The translations under genes were made by a program, and so were the position numbers. From assembly GCA_963743825.1 (NCBI GenBank), contig CAVURC010000011.1:62001-126000 (forward strand): a stretch of 64,000 nucleotides of DNA, written 5' to 3'. Below the pieces are notes generated by a model. That model ran no database searches. It was not told the origin of the DNA and saw nothing but the letters and a program-made list of their open reading frames with translations. The DNA is from Sva-07 sp963743825 (GTDB lineage: Bacteria; Actinomycetota; Acidimicrobiia; Acidimicrobiales; Ilumatobacteraceae). Positions 8,199 through 16,353 of this stretch are shown in pieces (position 1 is the first letter of the stretch; each line of letters opens with the position of its first letter).

Positions 8199-9639
8199 AT
8201 GTCTCGACGCGTGGCGGTCGTGGGCGGAGGGATCAGTGGCCTCTCGGCCGCGCTCGGCGTGATCGACGCCGACACCGGTGCCGACGTCGTGGTGTTCGAC
8301 GCCGCCGAGCGCGTGGGCGGTCGCATCGACACGAGCCCGTTCGCCGGCGTCGCCCACGTCGATGAAGGCGCCGACGCCTTTCTTGCCCGGGTGCCGGAGG
8401 CCGTGGCACTCGCACGGCGCGTCGGTCTCGGCGACGACCTCGTGTCACCCGAAGCTGTCGGAGCGGCGGTCTGGCTCGACGGGCTGCACGCGATCCCGGA
8501 CGGGCTGCTGCTCGGTGTGCCCGGACGACTCCGCCCGCTTGCGACCACCCGCCTGCTGTCGTGGAGAGGCAAGGCCCGCGCCGCACTCGAACCACTGCTG
8601 CCGCGCACCTCGACCGACAGCGATTCGATCGGCGAGTACGTGCGGGCCCGGTTCGGCAACGAGGTGCACGAACGTCTGGTCGACTCACTCGTCGGCAGCA
8701 TCTACGCCACCGACACCGATCGATTCAGCCTGGCCGAGATGCCGCAGCTCGCGTCCCTGGCCCAGAACAACCGCAGTCTGCTGTTGGCCGCACGACGCCA
8801 ACGCAGCGCCCAGGGCACGGCCACGGCGACCACGAGCCCGATCTTCGCTGCACCCCGCTGCGGCATGTCGGCGCTCACCCGAGCGACCGCCGACGCGGTT
8901 CGCGCTGGGGCCGGCACCGTCGTGACCGGCGCGACGGTTCAGTCGTGCGCACGAATTGCCGACGGCCGCTGGCGCCTGACCGGCGACACGGTGACCGGCG
9001 ACACGCTGGCCGGCGACACGAGCGGCCGGCGACGACGCGTTCGACGCCGTGATCTTCGCCACGCCCGCGCGCGTGACGGGCGCACTCCTCGCCGCGTCCG
9101 CGCCCGAGGCGTCGCGGCTGCTCGCGCAGGCGGAGACCGCCGACGTCATCATGGTCACACTCCACGTCGCCGCCGACCAGTGGCCCGAGCGCCTGCGCGC
9201 CCTGAGTGGCTACCTCGTCCCGAAGCCGGCCCAACGGTCGGTCACCGCAGCATCGTTCGGCTCGCAGAAGTGGGCGCACTGGCGCCCACCCGGCGGCGGC
9301 GAGATCCTGCGGGTCTCGCTCGGTCGCGACGGCGTGGAGGTGCTCCATCTGAGCGACGACGAGGTGCTCGACGCCGTGCTCGCCGATCTTTCGCTCCACC
9401 TCGGCGTGGCCTTCGACCCGCTCGAGGTCCGCATCACCCGGTGGCCGGGGGCATTCGCCCAGTACCGACCGCACCACGCGAGTTGGGTCGATTCCATCGA
9501 GGCAACCCTCCCGACCGGGGTCTTCCTCACCGGTGCCGGCTTTCGCGGCATCGGCATTCCGGCATGCGTTCGATCAGGCGGGGCAATCGCCGTGCGGACG
9601 AGCACACACCTTGCAAATCTGGAAGAATCATCGCCGTGA
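8199..9639 (+). CDS. hemY: Coproporphyrinogen/protoporphyrinogen oxidase, frameshifted
   Basis: FAD enzyme oxidising coproporphyrinogen III to coproporphyrin III (CgoX/HemY). The N-terminal Rossmann motif VVGGGISGLSAAL and VGGRIDT bind FAD. The frame reads well to about 9020, in a GDT-rich repeated stretch, then turns into an arginine-rich nonsense tail. The matching continuation (AFDAVIFATPARV onward, ending GAGFRGIGIPAC) resumes one base out of phase. Adding CG at AGCGGCC (about 9023) rejoins the two halves. Both halves are well conserved, so this is more likely a sequence error than decay. The true stop overlaps the sortase GTG. Confidence 0.9.
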
Positions 9640-10349
9640 CCGTCCAGTCGAACGGCGAGCGTCCCGCCTTCATCCGGCGCCCGGCGGTGCCGCTGGTGGC
9701 CGTCGTCGTCGCGCTCGTCATCGGCGTCGGGTTCTTCGCGATGGACGGCCGGTCCGAGCCCAACACGGTGGCGACGTTCGATGCCGATTCTGCGACCACG
9801 ACGGCCGCGCCGCCCACGACGCAGCCGCCCACGACCACGACCACGACGACCACCACGAGCACGACGACGTCCACCACCACCACGACCACCACGACCACGA
9901 CGACGCTCCCGGTCAGCAAGCCGGTCGCTCCGCCCCAGGACGCTCGGGGCGCCGAGAACAACGCGCCGCTCGGGCGGATCATGATTCCCAAGGTCGGCCT
10001 CGACTCCGAACTCGAGGAGGGGATTCGCCTCACCACCCTCGATCGGGGGCCGGGACACTGGCCCGGATCGGCGATGCCCGGCGACATCGGCAATGTCGTG
10101 GTCGCCGGCCATCGCACGAGCCACGGGGCGGAGTTCCGCCACCTCGACAAGCTGGTCCCGGGCGATGAGGTCATCTTCTCGACGGCCTCGGGAACGCACA
10201 CGTACCGGGTGACCGGCACACAGATCGTCACGCCCGACGCGGTGTGGATCACGAATCCCACCGCCACACCGACAGCCACCCTGTTCGCCTGCCACCCACT
10301 CGGCTCGACGGCGAAACGGATCGTCGTGAGCCTCGCCCTTTCGAGTTGA
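9636..10349 (+). CDS. Sortase (class E-like) with Thr-rich stalk
   Basis: A 237-residue membrane-anchored transpeptidase. A transmembrane helix (about residues 20-38) is followed by a stalk with an almost unbroken run of Thr (about 55-85), then the sortase barrel. The catalytic set is visible: His in VVAGHRTSHG, Cys in TLFACHP and Arg in AKRIVV. The CHP form resembles actinobacterial class E housekeeping sortases. The GTG start overlaps the hemY stop (GTGA), and its stop overlaps the next start (TTGA). No LPXTG-type substrate is nearby, so its target is unknown. Confidence 0.88.
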   Translation: MTVQSNGERPAFIRRPAVPLVAVVVALVIGVGFFAMDGRSEPNTVATFDADSATTTAAPPTTQPPTTTTTTTTTSTTTSTTTTTTTTTTTLPVSKPVAPPQDARGAENNAPLGRIMIPKVGLDSELEEGIRLTTLDRGPGHWPGSAMPGDIGNVVVAGHRTSHGAEFRHLDKLVPGDEVIFSTASGTHTYRVTGTQIVTPDAVWITNPTATPTATLFACHPLGSTAKRIVVSLALSS

Positions 10350-11902
10350 GCAACCTCGACCCCGACGACGGGTCGCTGCCCACCGAGCGGCGCTCCGTCC
10401 ACGAACGTCTCGCGCGTCCGGCGCTCGCACTGGGAGCCGGCACGCTCGTGGCACTGTCGATGCCACCGTGGGGGTTCTGGCCGCTGGCAATCGTCGGCGT
10501 GATGCTTTTCGAGGTGGCACTCGGCGACGGGTTGTCCCGGCGTCGACGGATGCTGCTCGGCTTCCTCTTCGGTGCCGGTTGGATGTACGTCGGAATGGCG
10601 TGGATGGTGCAGCTGACCATGCCCGGGTATCTGGTTGCCGCGGCCGTGTTCGCCGCCTTCCACCTGCTGGCCGAGCTGGTGACGCCCGTTGGGCCATGGC
10701 GTGTGATCGGGCGCCCTGCTGCGCACACACTGGCCGAGGCGGTGCGGTTCTCGTTCCCGTTCGGTGGCGTTCCGCTGGCGACGATGGGAATGTCGCAGGT
10801 CGGTGGTCCGCTCGTCGGTGTCGTGCGCGTCGGCGGCGTGATCCTGCTCACCTGGGTGGTGTTCCAGCTCGGCATGTCACTGGTCGACATCGCCCGCCAA
10901 CGACGCGATCGACGACGCGGTAACGGGCCCGGGGTGAGGGCGAATCCACAGGCTGTGATCGCCCTCGGCGTGATCGCTGTCGTCGCGGTCCTCGCCGCGG
11001 TTGCTCCACGGGGGTCGGCCACCGGCGAGACACTTCGCGTCGCAGCGGTTCAGGGTGGCGGCGAGCAAGGCACGAGCGCCCTCGAGGTTCCGCCGCGGCT
11101 GGTGACCGAACGACACCTCGAGGCAACCCGATCGATCCCCGACGATGCCGACCTCGATCTCGTGCTGTGGCCCGAGAACACGATCGACGTCGACGTCTTC
11201 GAGGGCTCGGAGATCTACGACGCGATCGTCGCGGAGGCCGCGAGGCTCGACGCACCGATCGCCGTCGGCGTGACCGAGGAACCGCGGGTCAACTCCCAGA
11301 CCCTCGTGGCTCCCGACGGTGAGATCCTCGGGCGGTACGTGAAGGTCCGTCGGGTGCCGTACGGCGAGTACGTGCCCCTGCGCGGGATACTCGAAGCGAT
11401 CGGCGCCCCCGTCGGCCAGGTGGGTCGTGACGCCGTTGCCGGCACCGGCCCGGCGGTGCTCGATCTCCCCGACGGCACCAGGATCGGCGTGGTGATCTCG
11501 TGGGAGGTGTTCTTCGCCGGACGAGCACGCGAGGGCGTGAAGCTCGGTGCCGAGGCGATCGTCAACCCGACCAACGGCGCCAGTTACACGGGCACCATCG
11601 TGCAGACCCAGCAGGTGGCGTCGAGCCGGCTGCGAGCGATCGAGAACGGGCGATGGGTGGTACAGGCCGCGCCGACCGGATTCACTGCGATCGTCGATTC
11701 CGACGGCAACGTCCTCCAACGCACCGCAGTGAGCGAACGCAACGTGCTGTACGACACCATCGAGTTGCGCGAGGGGCGCACCTGGTACACCCAACTCGGT
11801 GACGCCGGCTTCATCGTCGCGCTCCTGGTCGTCCTCGGCGCCTCGCTGTGGCGCGCCCGCCGCGCCTCGCACCCACCTCGCGTCACCCCGAGTTCGGTGT
11901 GA
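10346..11902 (+). CDS. lnt: Apolipoprotein N-acyltransferase-like protein with Ser in place of catalytic Cys
   Basis: A 518-residue Lnt homologue: several N-terminal membrane helices (to about residue 230), a carbon-nitrogen hydrolase domain, and a last C-terminal helix. Lnt adds the third acyl chain to lipoproteins at the outer face of the membrane. The Glu (LVLWPENT) and Lys (GRYVKVRRVPYGEYVPLR) of the triad are present. Where E. coli Lnt has ICYE, this protein has ISWE, so the nucleophilic Cys appears to be Ser. It could be a diverged or altered acyltransferase. TTG at 10346 is chosen because it overlaps the sortase stop; no earlier start is conserved. Confidence 0.82.
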   Translation: MSNLDPDDGSLPTERRSVHERLARPALALGAGTLVALSMPPWGFWPLAIVGVMLFEVALGDGLSRRRRMLLGFLFGAGWMYVGMAWMVQLTMPGYLVAAAVFAAFHLLAELVTPVGPWRVIGRPAAHTLAEAVRFSFPFGGVPLATMGMSQVGGPLVGVVRVGGVILLTWVVFQLGMSLVDIARQRRDRRRGNGPGVRANPQAVIALGVIAVVAVLAAVAPRGSATGETLRVAAVQGGGEQGTSALEVPPRLVTERHLEATRSIPDDADLDLVLWPENTIDVDVFEGSEIYDAIVAEAARLDAPIAVGVTEEPRVNSQTLVAPDGEILGRYVKVRRVPYGEYVPLRGILEAIGAPVGQVGRDAVAGTGPAVLDLPDGTRIGVVISWEVFFAGRAREGVKLGAEAIVNPTNGASYTGTIVQTQQVASSRLRAIENGRWVVQAAPTGFTAIVDSDGNVLQRTAVSERNVLYDTIELREGRTWYTQLGDAGFIVALLVVLGASLWRARRASHPPRVTPSSV

Positions 11903-11918
11903 GCGACAATCCCGAGGC

Positions 11919-12377
11919 TCAGTCGACCTCGAGCATGAGGGTGACGGGGCCGTCGTTGACCAGCTCGACGCGCATGTCGGTGCGGAACCGACCGGTCTCG
12001 ACCGTGGCACCGAGCGAGCGCAGCGTGTCGACCACACGATCGACGAGCGGTTCGGCGTACTCCGGTCGGGCGGCGGCCATCCAGCTCGGGCGCCGGCCCT
12101 TCGCGGTGTCGCCGTAGAGCGTGAACTGACTGACGACGAGCACCGATCCAGCGACGTCGGCCAGCGACCGGTTCATCACGCCGTCGTCGTCGTCGAAGAT
12201 TCTCAGACCCCAGAGCTTGTCGGCCAGCTTGTCGGCCACACCCACGTCGTCCGCATGTGTGACGCCGACGAGCACGCACAGGCCGTTGCCGATCGCTCCG
12301 GCGGTCTCCCATTCGGCGTCGATGGACGACCGGGTGGTCACCTCGGCGTGGATCACACGTTGCACGAGCGCTCGCAT
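11919..12377 (-). CDS. dtd: D-aminoacyl-tRNA deacylase
   Basis: Removes D-amino acids (and mischarged Gly) from tRNA. The 152-residue length, the SQFTLYGDTAKGRRPS segment and the C-terminal NDGPVTLMLE (the cross-subunit Gly-cisPro-like motif region, here GPVT) are diagnostic. It converges with lnt across 16 bases and diverges from the epimerase gene across only 17, so the promoter must overlap coding DNA. No unusual feature is seen. Confidence 0.95.
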   Translation of the reverse strand: MRALVQRVIHAEVTTRSSIDAEWETAGAIGNGLCVLVGVTHADDVGVADKLADKLWGLRIFDDDDGVMNRSLADVAGSVLVVSQFTLYGDTAKGRRPSWMAAARPEYAEPLVDRVVDTLRSLGATVETGRFRTDMRVELVNDGPVTLMLEVD

Positions 12378-12394
12378 CCGAGCAGTATCACCCG

Positions 12395-13207
12395 ATGCCG
12401 ACCGCCGATGCCATCCTCACGCTGACCGCCCGTGACGTCACCCTGACGGTGCATCCCGACGCCGGTTGTCGGATCGGCCAGATCTCCGTCGCCGGCCAGC
12501 CGCTCCTGGTCGATGTCGCCGACGTGAGCCATGCGATGACCTGGGGTTCGTTCCCGATGGCGCCGTGGGCCGGCCGAATCGCTCACGGTCACTTCTCGTT
12601 CCAGGGCATCGAGCATCAGCTCGACATCAACCATCACGACGGTGACGGGCCCCGCCGCGCCCACGCCATCCACGGCCTCGTGTTCGACCGCCCCTGGGTA
12701 CTCGATGACGTACACGATGTGTCTGACACATCGTGTACGTCATCCCGTGAGTTCGACTGGGGGTTCGGGGGACGGGTGACGCAGACGATCGAGCTGCACC
12801 CCGATCGGGCCACGACCACCCTCACGATCGACTCGACCGGCCGGACGTTCCCGGCAGAACTCGGCTGGCACCCGTGGTTCCGCAAGCCTGATCGGTTGGA
12901 GTTCTCACCGACGGCCATGTACGAACGCGATGAGTTCGGTATCCCGACGGGTGCGCTGGTCGATCCCACCGAGGGTCCGTGGGACGACTGCTTCCTCAAC
13001 GCCGAACCCGTGGTCCTCCACTACGACCGGGCGGTGGCGCGATCAGTACGTGTCGACTCCGACTGCGATCACTGGGTCGTCTACGACATGCCCGCCCACT
13101 CGACCTGCGTCGAACCACAGTCGGGCCCGCCGAATGCCTTCAACCTGGAACCTCACGTCGTCGATCCGAACACACCGCTGCGCCGCACCATGACCATCTC
13201 CTGGTGA
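12395..13207 (+). CDS. Aldose 1-epimerase-like protein with an in-frame palindromic insert
   Basis: A 270-residue galactose-mutarotase-fold protein. Aldose 1-epimerases interconvert sugar anomers; AHAIHGL (His) and the later ELGWHPWF region fit the family, and the distal acid is probably in the NLEPH region. Codons about 104-117 are a perfect 41-base palindrome, encoding DDVHDVSDTSCTSS between conserved beta strands. A 31-base core of this palindrome also occurs, outside genes, at 58333-58363. The frame is kept, so the insert is tolerated or functional. It is divergent from dtd; substrate unknown. Confidence 0.85.
   Translation: MPTADAILTLTARDVTLTVHPDAGCRIGQISVAGQPLLVDVADVSHAMTWGSFPMAPWAGRIAHGHFSFQGIEHQLDINHHDGDGPRRAHAIHGLVFDRPWVLDDVHDVSDTSCTSSREFDWGFGGRVTQTIELHPDRATTTLTIDSTGRTFPAELGWHPWFRKPDRLEFSPTAMYERDEFGIPTGALVDPTEGPWDDCFLNAEPVVLHYDRAVARSVRVDSDCDHWVVYDMPAHSTCVEPQSGPPNAFNLEPHVVDPNTPLRRTMTISW
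12704..12744. repeat. Perfect 41-base palindrome inside a coding sequence (copy 1 of dispersed palindrome)
   Basis: Two perfectly complementary 20-base arms (left arm GATGACGTACACGATGTGTC) flank a single T at 12724. The inner 31 bases are identical to the palindrome at 58333-58363. In this copy it lies in frame in the epimerase gene; being palindromic, the same peptide can be read from either strand. A transcript would form an almost loopless 20-bp hairpin. Confidence 0.95.
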
Positions 13208-13279
13208 CACTGTCTTTCCGGACCCGACCCCGAAGGACCGGCGATTCTCGGGTAATGGTGCGCCGATAGCCTCGATCGG

Positions 13280-14575
13280 ATGTCGACGGCCGGACTCGAT
13301 CCTGACGCACCGCTCAAGATCGCGTACCTCACGTACCGCGGCAAGCCCCACGTGGGCGGCCAGGGTGTGTACACCCGCCATCTCACCAAGGCGCTCGCCG
13401 ACCTCGGCCACACGGTCGAGGTGTTCGGTGGTCAGCCGTACCCGATCCTCGACGAGCGGATCACGCTCACGAAGCTGCCGAGCCTCGACACGTTCAACGA
13501 GTACTTCCCGGGTCGCTTCCCCGGCTTCTGGGAGCTGAAGACCCGCGAAGACGCCCTCGAGATGGCCCAGTTCGTGACCGGCGTGTTCCCCGAGCCCCTT
13601 GCGTTCAGCGCCCGCGCCGCCCGCGCGCTCAAGCCCCGCGCCCGCGAGTTCGACCTCGTGCACGACAATCAGTGCCTCGGCTACGGCATCTTGAAGATCG
13701 AGGAGGTGATCCCCACGATCGTCACGCTGCACCACCCGATCACGAAGGATCGCCAGCTCGAGATGAGCCATGCCAAGACCCGAATGAGGCGGTACTCCGT
13801 GGGCCGCTGGTATTCCTTCGTGAAGATGCAGGGCAAGGTCGCGTCGAAGATGCCGCGCATCGTCGTCGTCAGCCAGAACTCGATCGACGACATCCACACC
13901 GACATGGGTGTGCAGATCGATCGCATGCGCCTCGTTCCGGTCGGCGTCGACCCCGACCTCTTCAAGCCGCTCCCCGAGGTCGAGCGCAGGCCCGGGCGTC
14001 TGATCACCACCGCATCGGCCGACGTCGCCCTCAAGGGCCTGTCGTACCTTCTCGAAGCCATGGCCAAGCTGCGCACCGAGCGCGATGTCACGCTCACGAT
14101 CATCGGCAAGCCGCGCCCGGGCCATTCGATGGACCTCATCGACTCCTACGGGTTGGCGCCCCACATCGAGTTCGTCTCCGGTGTCAGCGACGAGCGCATC
14201 GCCGAGCTCTATGCCGAGGCCGAGATGGCAGTGGTGCCGAGCCTGTACGAGGGCTTCAGCCTCCCCGCCATCGAGGCGATGTGCTCGGGGACGCCGCTCG
14301 TCGCCACCGATGGCGGAGCGTTGCCCGAGGTCACCGGCATCGACGGCGAGACCGTGATCGGCTGCAAGGCCGGCGACGTGGATTCGCTCGCTGCTGCGAT
14401 CACGCGTGGCCTCGACAGCCCGGAGCTGCGCGCCAAGGTCGGCGCTGCGGGCCGACAGCGCGTCCTCGACCGCTGGACGTGGAAGAAGTGCGCCGAACAG
14501 ACCGTCGAGCAGTACCGCGAGGTCCTCGCGATGCCGCAGAACGTCGCCAAGCTGCGCGCCAACGGGCGGCTGTGA
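13280..14575 (+). CDS. Glycosyltransferase family 4 protein
   Basis: A 431-residue GT-B glycosyltransferase. The N-terminal acceptor domain begins KIAYLTYRGKPHVGGQGVY (gly-rich loop), and the C-terminal nucleotide-sugar domain has PSLYEGFSLPAIEAMCSG with the retaining-enzyme E-x7-E motif, followed by GTPLVATDGGALPEV. It likely transfers a sugar from a nucleotide-sugar donor; acceptor unknown. It starts a tight + strand cassette: one base separates its stop from the methyltransferase, which overlaps the following cyclase-like gene. The three are probably co-translated and act on one product. Confidence 0.9.
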   Translation: MSTAGLDPDAPLKIAYLTYRGKPHVGGQGVYTRHLTKALADLGHTVEVFGGQPYPILDERITLTKLPSLDTFNEYFPGRFPGFWELKTREDALEMAQFVTGVFPEPLAFSARAARALKPRAREFDLVHDNQCLGYGILKIEEVIPTIVTLHHPITKDRQLEMSHAKTRMRRYSVGRWYSFVKMQGKVASKMPRIVVVSQNSIDDIHTDMGVQIDRMRLVPVGVDPDLFKPLPEVERRPGRLITTASADVALKGLSYLLEAMAKLRTERDVTLTIIGKPRPGHSMDLIDSYGLAPHIEFVSGVSDERIAELYAEAEMAVVPSLYEGFSLPAIEAMCSGTPLVATDGGALPEVTGIDGETVIGCKAGDVDSLAAAITRGLDSPELRAKVGAAGRQRVLDRWTWKKCAEQTVEQYREVLAMPQNVAKLRANGRL

Positions 14576-14576
14576 C

Positions 14577-15308
14577 ATGTTGACGATCCGCTTCGACCAG
14601 CTCGGCCTCGCTCCCGGCGACCGCGTCCTCGACGTCGGCGCCGGGTTCGGCCGCCACGTGTTCGAGTGCGCACGGCGAGGCGCCGATGTCGTGGCACTCG
14701 ACTACGCCGAGGACGAGGTCGTCCAGACACGAGCGACACTCGGCGGCATGGTCGACGCCGGCGAGATCGACCTCGAGCGATTCAAGGGCGTGCTGCGCGG
14801 CGACGCCACGAAGCTCCCGTTCGCCGACAACTCCTTCGACGTCGTCATCACGTCCGAGGTGCTCGAACACATCCAGGACGACGTGTCGGCGATCGCCGAG
14901 ATGGTTCGGGTCCTGAAGCCCGGCGGCCACTTCGCCGCCACCGTGCCGGCATGGTTCCCCGAGAAGATCAACTGGATGCTCTCCGACGAGTACCACGCCC
15001 CGAAGAGCGAGGGCGGCCACGTCCGGATCTACAGCTCGACCGAATTGTCGGCCAAGCTCCGCACCGCCGGTCTCGAGCTGCATGGCAGCCATCGAGCCCA
15101 CGCGCTGCACTCGCCGTACTGGTGGCTCAAGTGCGCCGTCGGTCCACGCAACGACGACCACCCCGCCGTGAAGAAGTACCGCGAGTTCCTCGAGTGGGAC
15201 ATCATGGAGCAGCCAACGTCGACCAAGGTCGCCGACCGGGTGCTGTCGCCGGTGCTCGGAAAGAGCATCGTGTTCTACGGGGTGAAGCAGGTCGAGCGTT
15301 CTCGATGA
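14577..15308 (+). CDS. Class I SAM-dependent methyltransferase
   Basis: A 243-residue methyltransferase of the type-11 group: motif I VLDVGAGFGRHVFECARRGA near residue 18, acidic motif II at VVALDYAE, motif IV FDVVITSEVLEHI and motif VI VLKPGGHFAATVP. The C-terminal half (WFPEKINWMLSDEYH, HALHSPYWWLKC) is aromatic-rich and probably binds the acceptor. ATG 14577 follows the glycosyltransferase stop by one base and the stop overlaps the next start (ATGA). The acceptor is unknown; a polyprenyl, lipid or glycoside is suggested by the neighbours only. Confidence 0.87.
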   Translation: MLTIRFDQLGLAPGDRVLDVGAGFGRHVFECARRGADVVALDYAEDEVVQTRATLGGMVDAGEIDLERFKGVLRGDATKLPFADNSFDVVITSEVLEHIQDDVSAIAEMVRVLKPGGHFAATVPAWFPEKINWMLSDEYHAPKSEGGHVRIYSSTELSAKLRTAGLELHGSHRAHALHSPYWWLKCAVGPRNDDHPAVKKYREFLEWDIMEQPTSTKVADRVLSPVLGKSIVFYGVKQVERSR

Positions 15309-16321
15309 GCCACCTCCCCGATCTCCCCGGCGTGCTCAGCGCCGACGAACTGCACCGCACCGGCCTGCATCTGGCCTCGCTGCAGCTCGACTCCGGGATG
15401 ATCCCGTGGTTTCCCGGCGGTCATTGCGATCCGTGGAATCACGTCGAGACCGCCATGGCGCTCGATGTCGCCGGCTTGCACACCGAGGCCGAGCGGGCCT
15501 ACGAGTGGCTCGTCGACACCCAGCGGCCCGACGGTTCGTGGCACGCCTACTACCACAGCGACGGTTCGGTCGAGGACGACAAGCTCGACACGAACGTGTG
15601 CGCCTACATCGCGACCGGCGTCTGCCACCACATGCGAAACACCTGGGACCGTGGGTTCGCCGAGAACATGTGGCCCACCGTCGAACGCGCACTCGAGTTC
15701 GTTCTGTCGCTGCGCCGCCACGACGGATTGCCATTGTGGGCGATCGAGCCCGAGGCCCGTCCGTGGGACTACGCCCTGCTCACCGGGACGTCCAGCATCC
15801 AACACGCGCTGCGCTGTGGTGCCCGGTTGGGCGAGAGCGTCGGCGAGCCCCGACCCGATTGGATCGGTGCCGCCGACGTGATGGCCGATGCGGTGCGATA
15901 CCGTCCCGACGCCTTCGAACCGAAGACCCGCTGGGCGATGGACTGGTACTACCCCGTGCTGACCGGCGTGCTCACCGGTGAGGCCGCCAAGGTTCGCATG
16001 GCCGATGGTTGGGACACGTTCGCGATGGAGGGCCTCGGCATCCGGTGTGTGAGCGACGAACCCTGGGTCACGGCATCGGAGACCGCCGAGTGCGCGCTCG
16101 CGTACGCAGCAATCGGCGACACCACCACGGCGACCGACCTCTTGAAGTGGACGCGCACGCACCGCCGCGACGACGGGTCGTACTGGACCGGCATCGTCTA
16201 TCCCGAACCCGTGCTCTTCCCGTTCGACGAGCACACCTCGTACACCGCCGCGGCCGTCGTGTTGGCCGTTGATGCGATCACCCGCTCCACTCCCGCCAGC
16301 GACGTCTTCGTCCCGTTCTGA
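15305..16321 (+). CDS. Prenyltransferase/squalene-cyclase-like alpha-alpha toroid protein
   Basis: A 338-residue protein built of repeated helical hairpins with QRPDGSWHAYY, WNHVETAMAL, DTNVCAYIATG and RRDDGSYWTG segments. These resemble the Q-x-DGSW repeats of terpene cyclases/prenyltransferases (alpha/alpha toroid fold), but the protein is far shorter than squalene-hopene cyclase and has no clear DXDD acid motif, so enzymatic cyclisation is doubtful. It could be a glycosidase-like or binding toroid. It overlaps the methyltransferase by four bases. Its last 20 codons have an imperfect second copy 1.4 kb downstream. Confidence 0.75.
   Translation: MSHLPDLPGVLSADELHRTGLHLASLQLDSGMIPWFPGGHCDPWNHVETAMALDVAGLHTEAERAYEWLVDTQRPDGSWHAYYHSDGSVEDDKLDTNVCAYIATGVCHHMRNTWDRGFAENMWPTVERALEFVLSLRRHDGLPLWAIEPEARPWDYALLTGTSSIQHALRCGARLGESVGEPRPDWIGAADVMADAVRYRPDAFEPKTRWAMDWYYPVLTGVLTGEAAKVRMADGWDTFAMEGLGIRCVSDEPWVTASETAECALAYAAIGDTTTATDLLKWTRTHRRDDGSYWTGIVYPEPVLFPFDEHTSYTAAAVVLAVDAITRSTPASDVFVPF
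16254..16320. repeat. Imperfect repeat, copy A (end of toroid gene)
   Basis: About 66 bases at the 3' end of the toroid gene match 17655-17721 at roughly four of five positions, with a shared exact core GCGATCACCCGCTCCAC (16274-16290 and 17675-17691). In copy A it encodes AVDAITRSTPASDVFVPF at the C-terminus. Confidence 0.6.
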
Positions 16322-16353
16322 GCGCGAGCGCCTGCGCACCGAACACGATCGTG

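Noticed and set aside
9810..9905. Run of ACC/ACG triplets resembling a short-repeat array or CRISPR
   Set aside because: It is the Thr-rich stalk of the sortase, in frame, with no spacer-like units.
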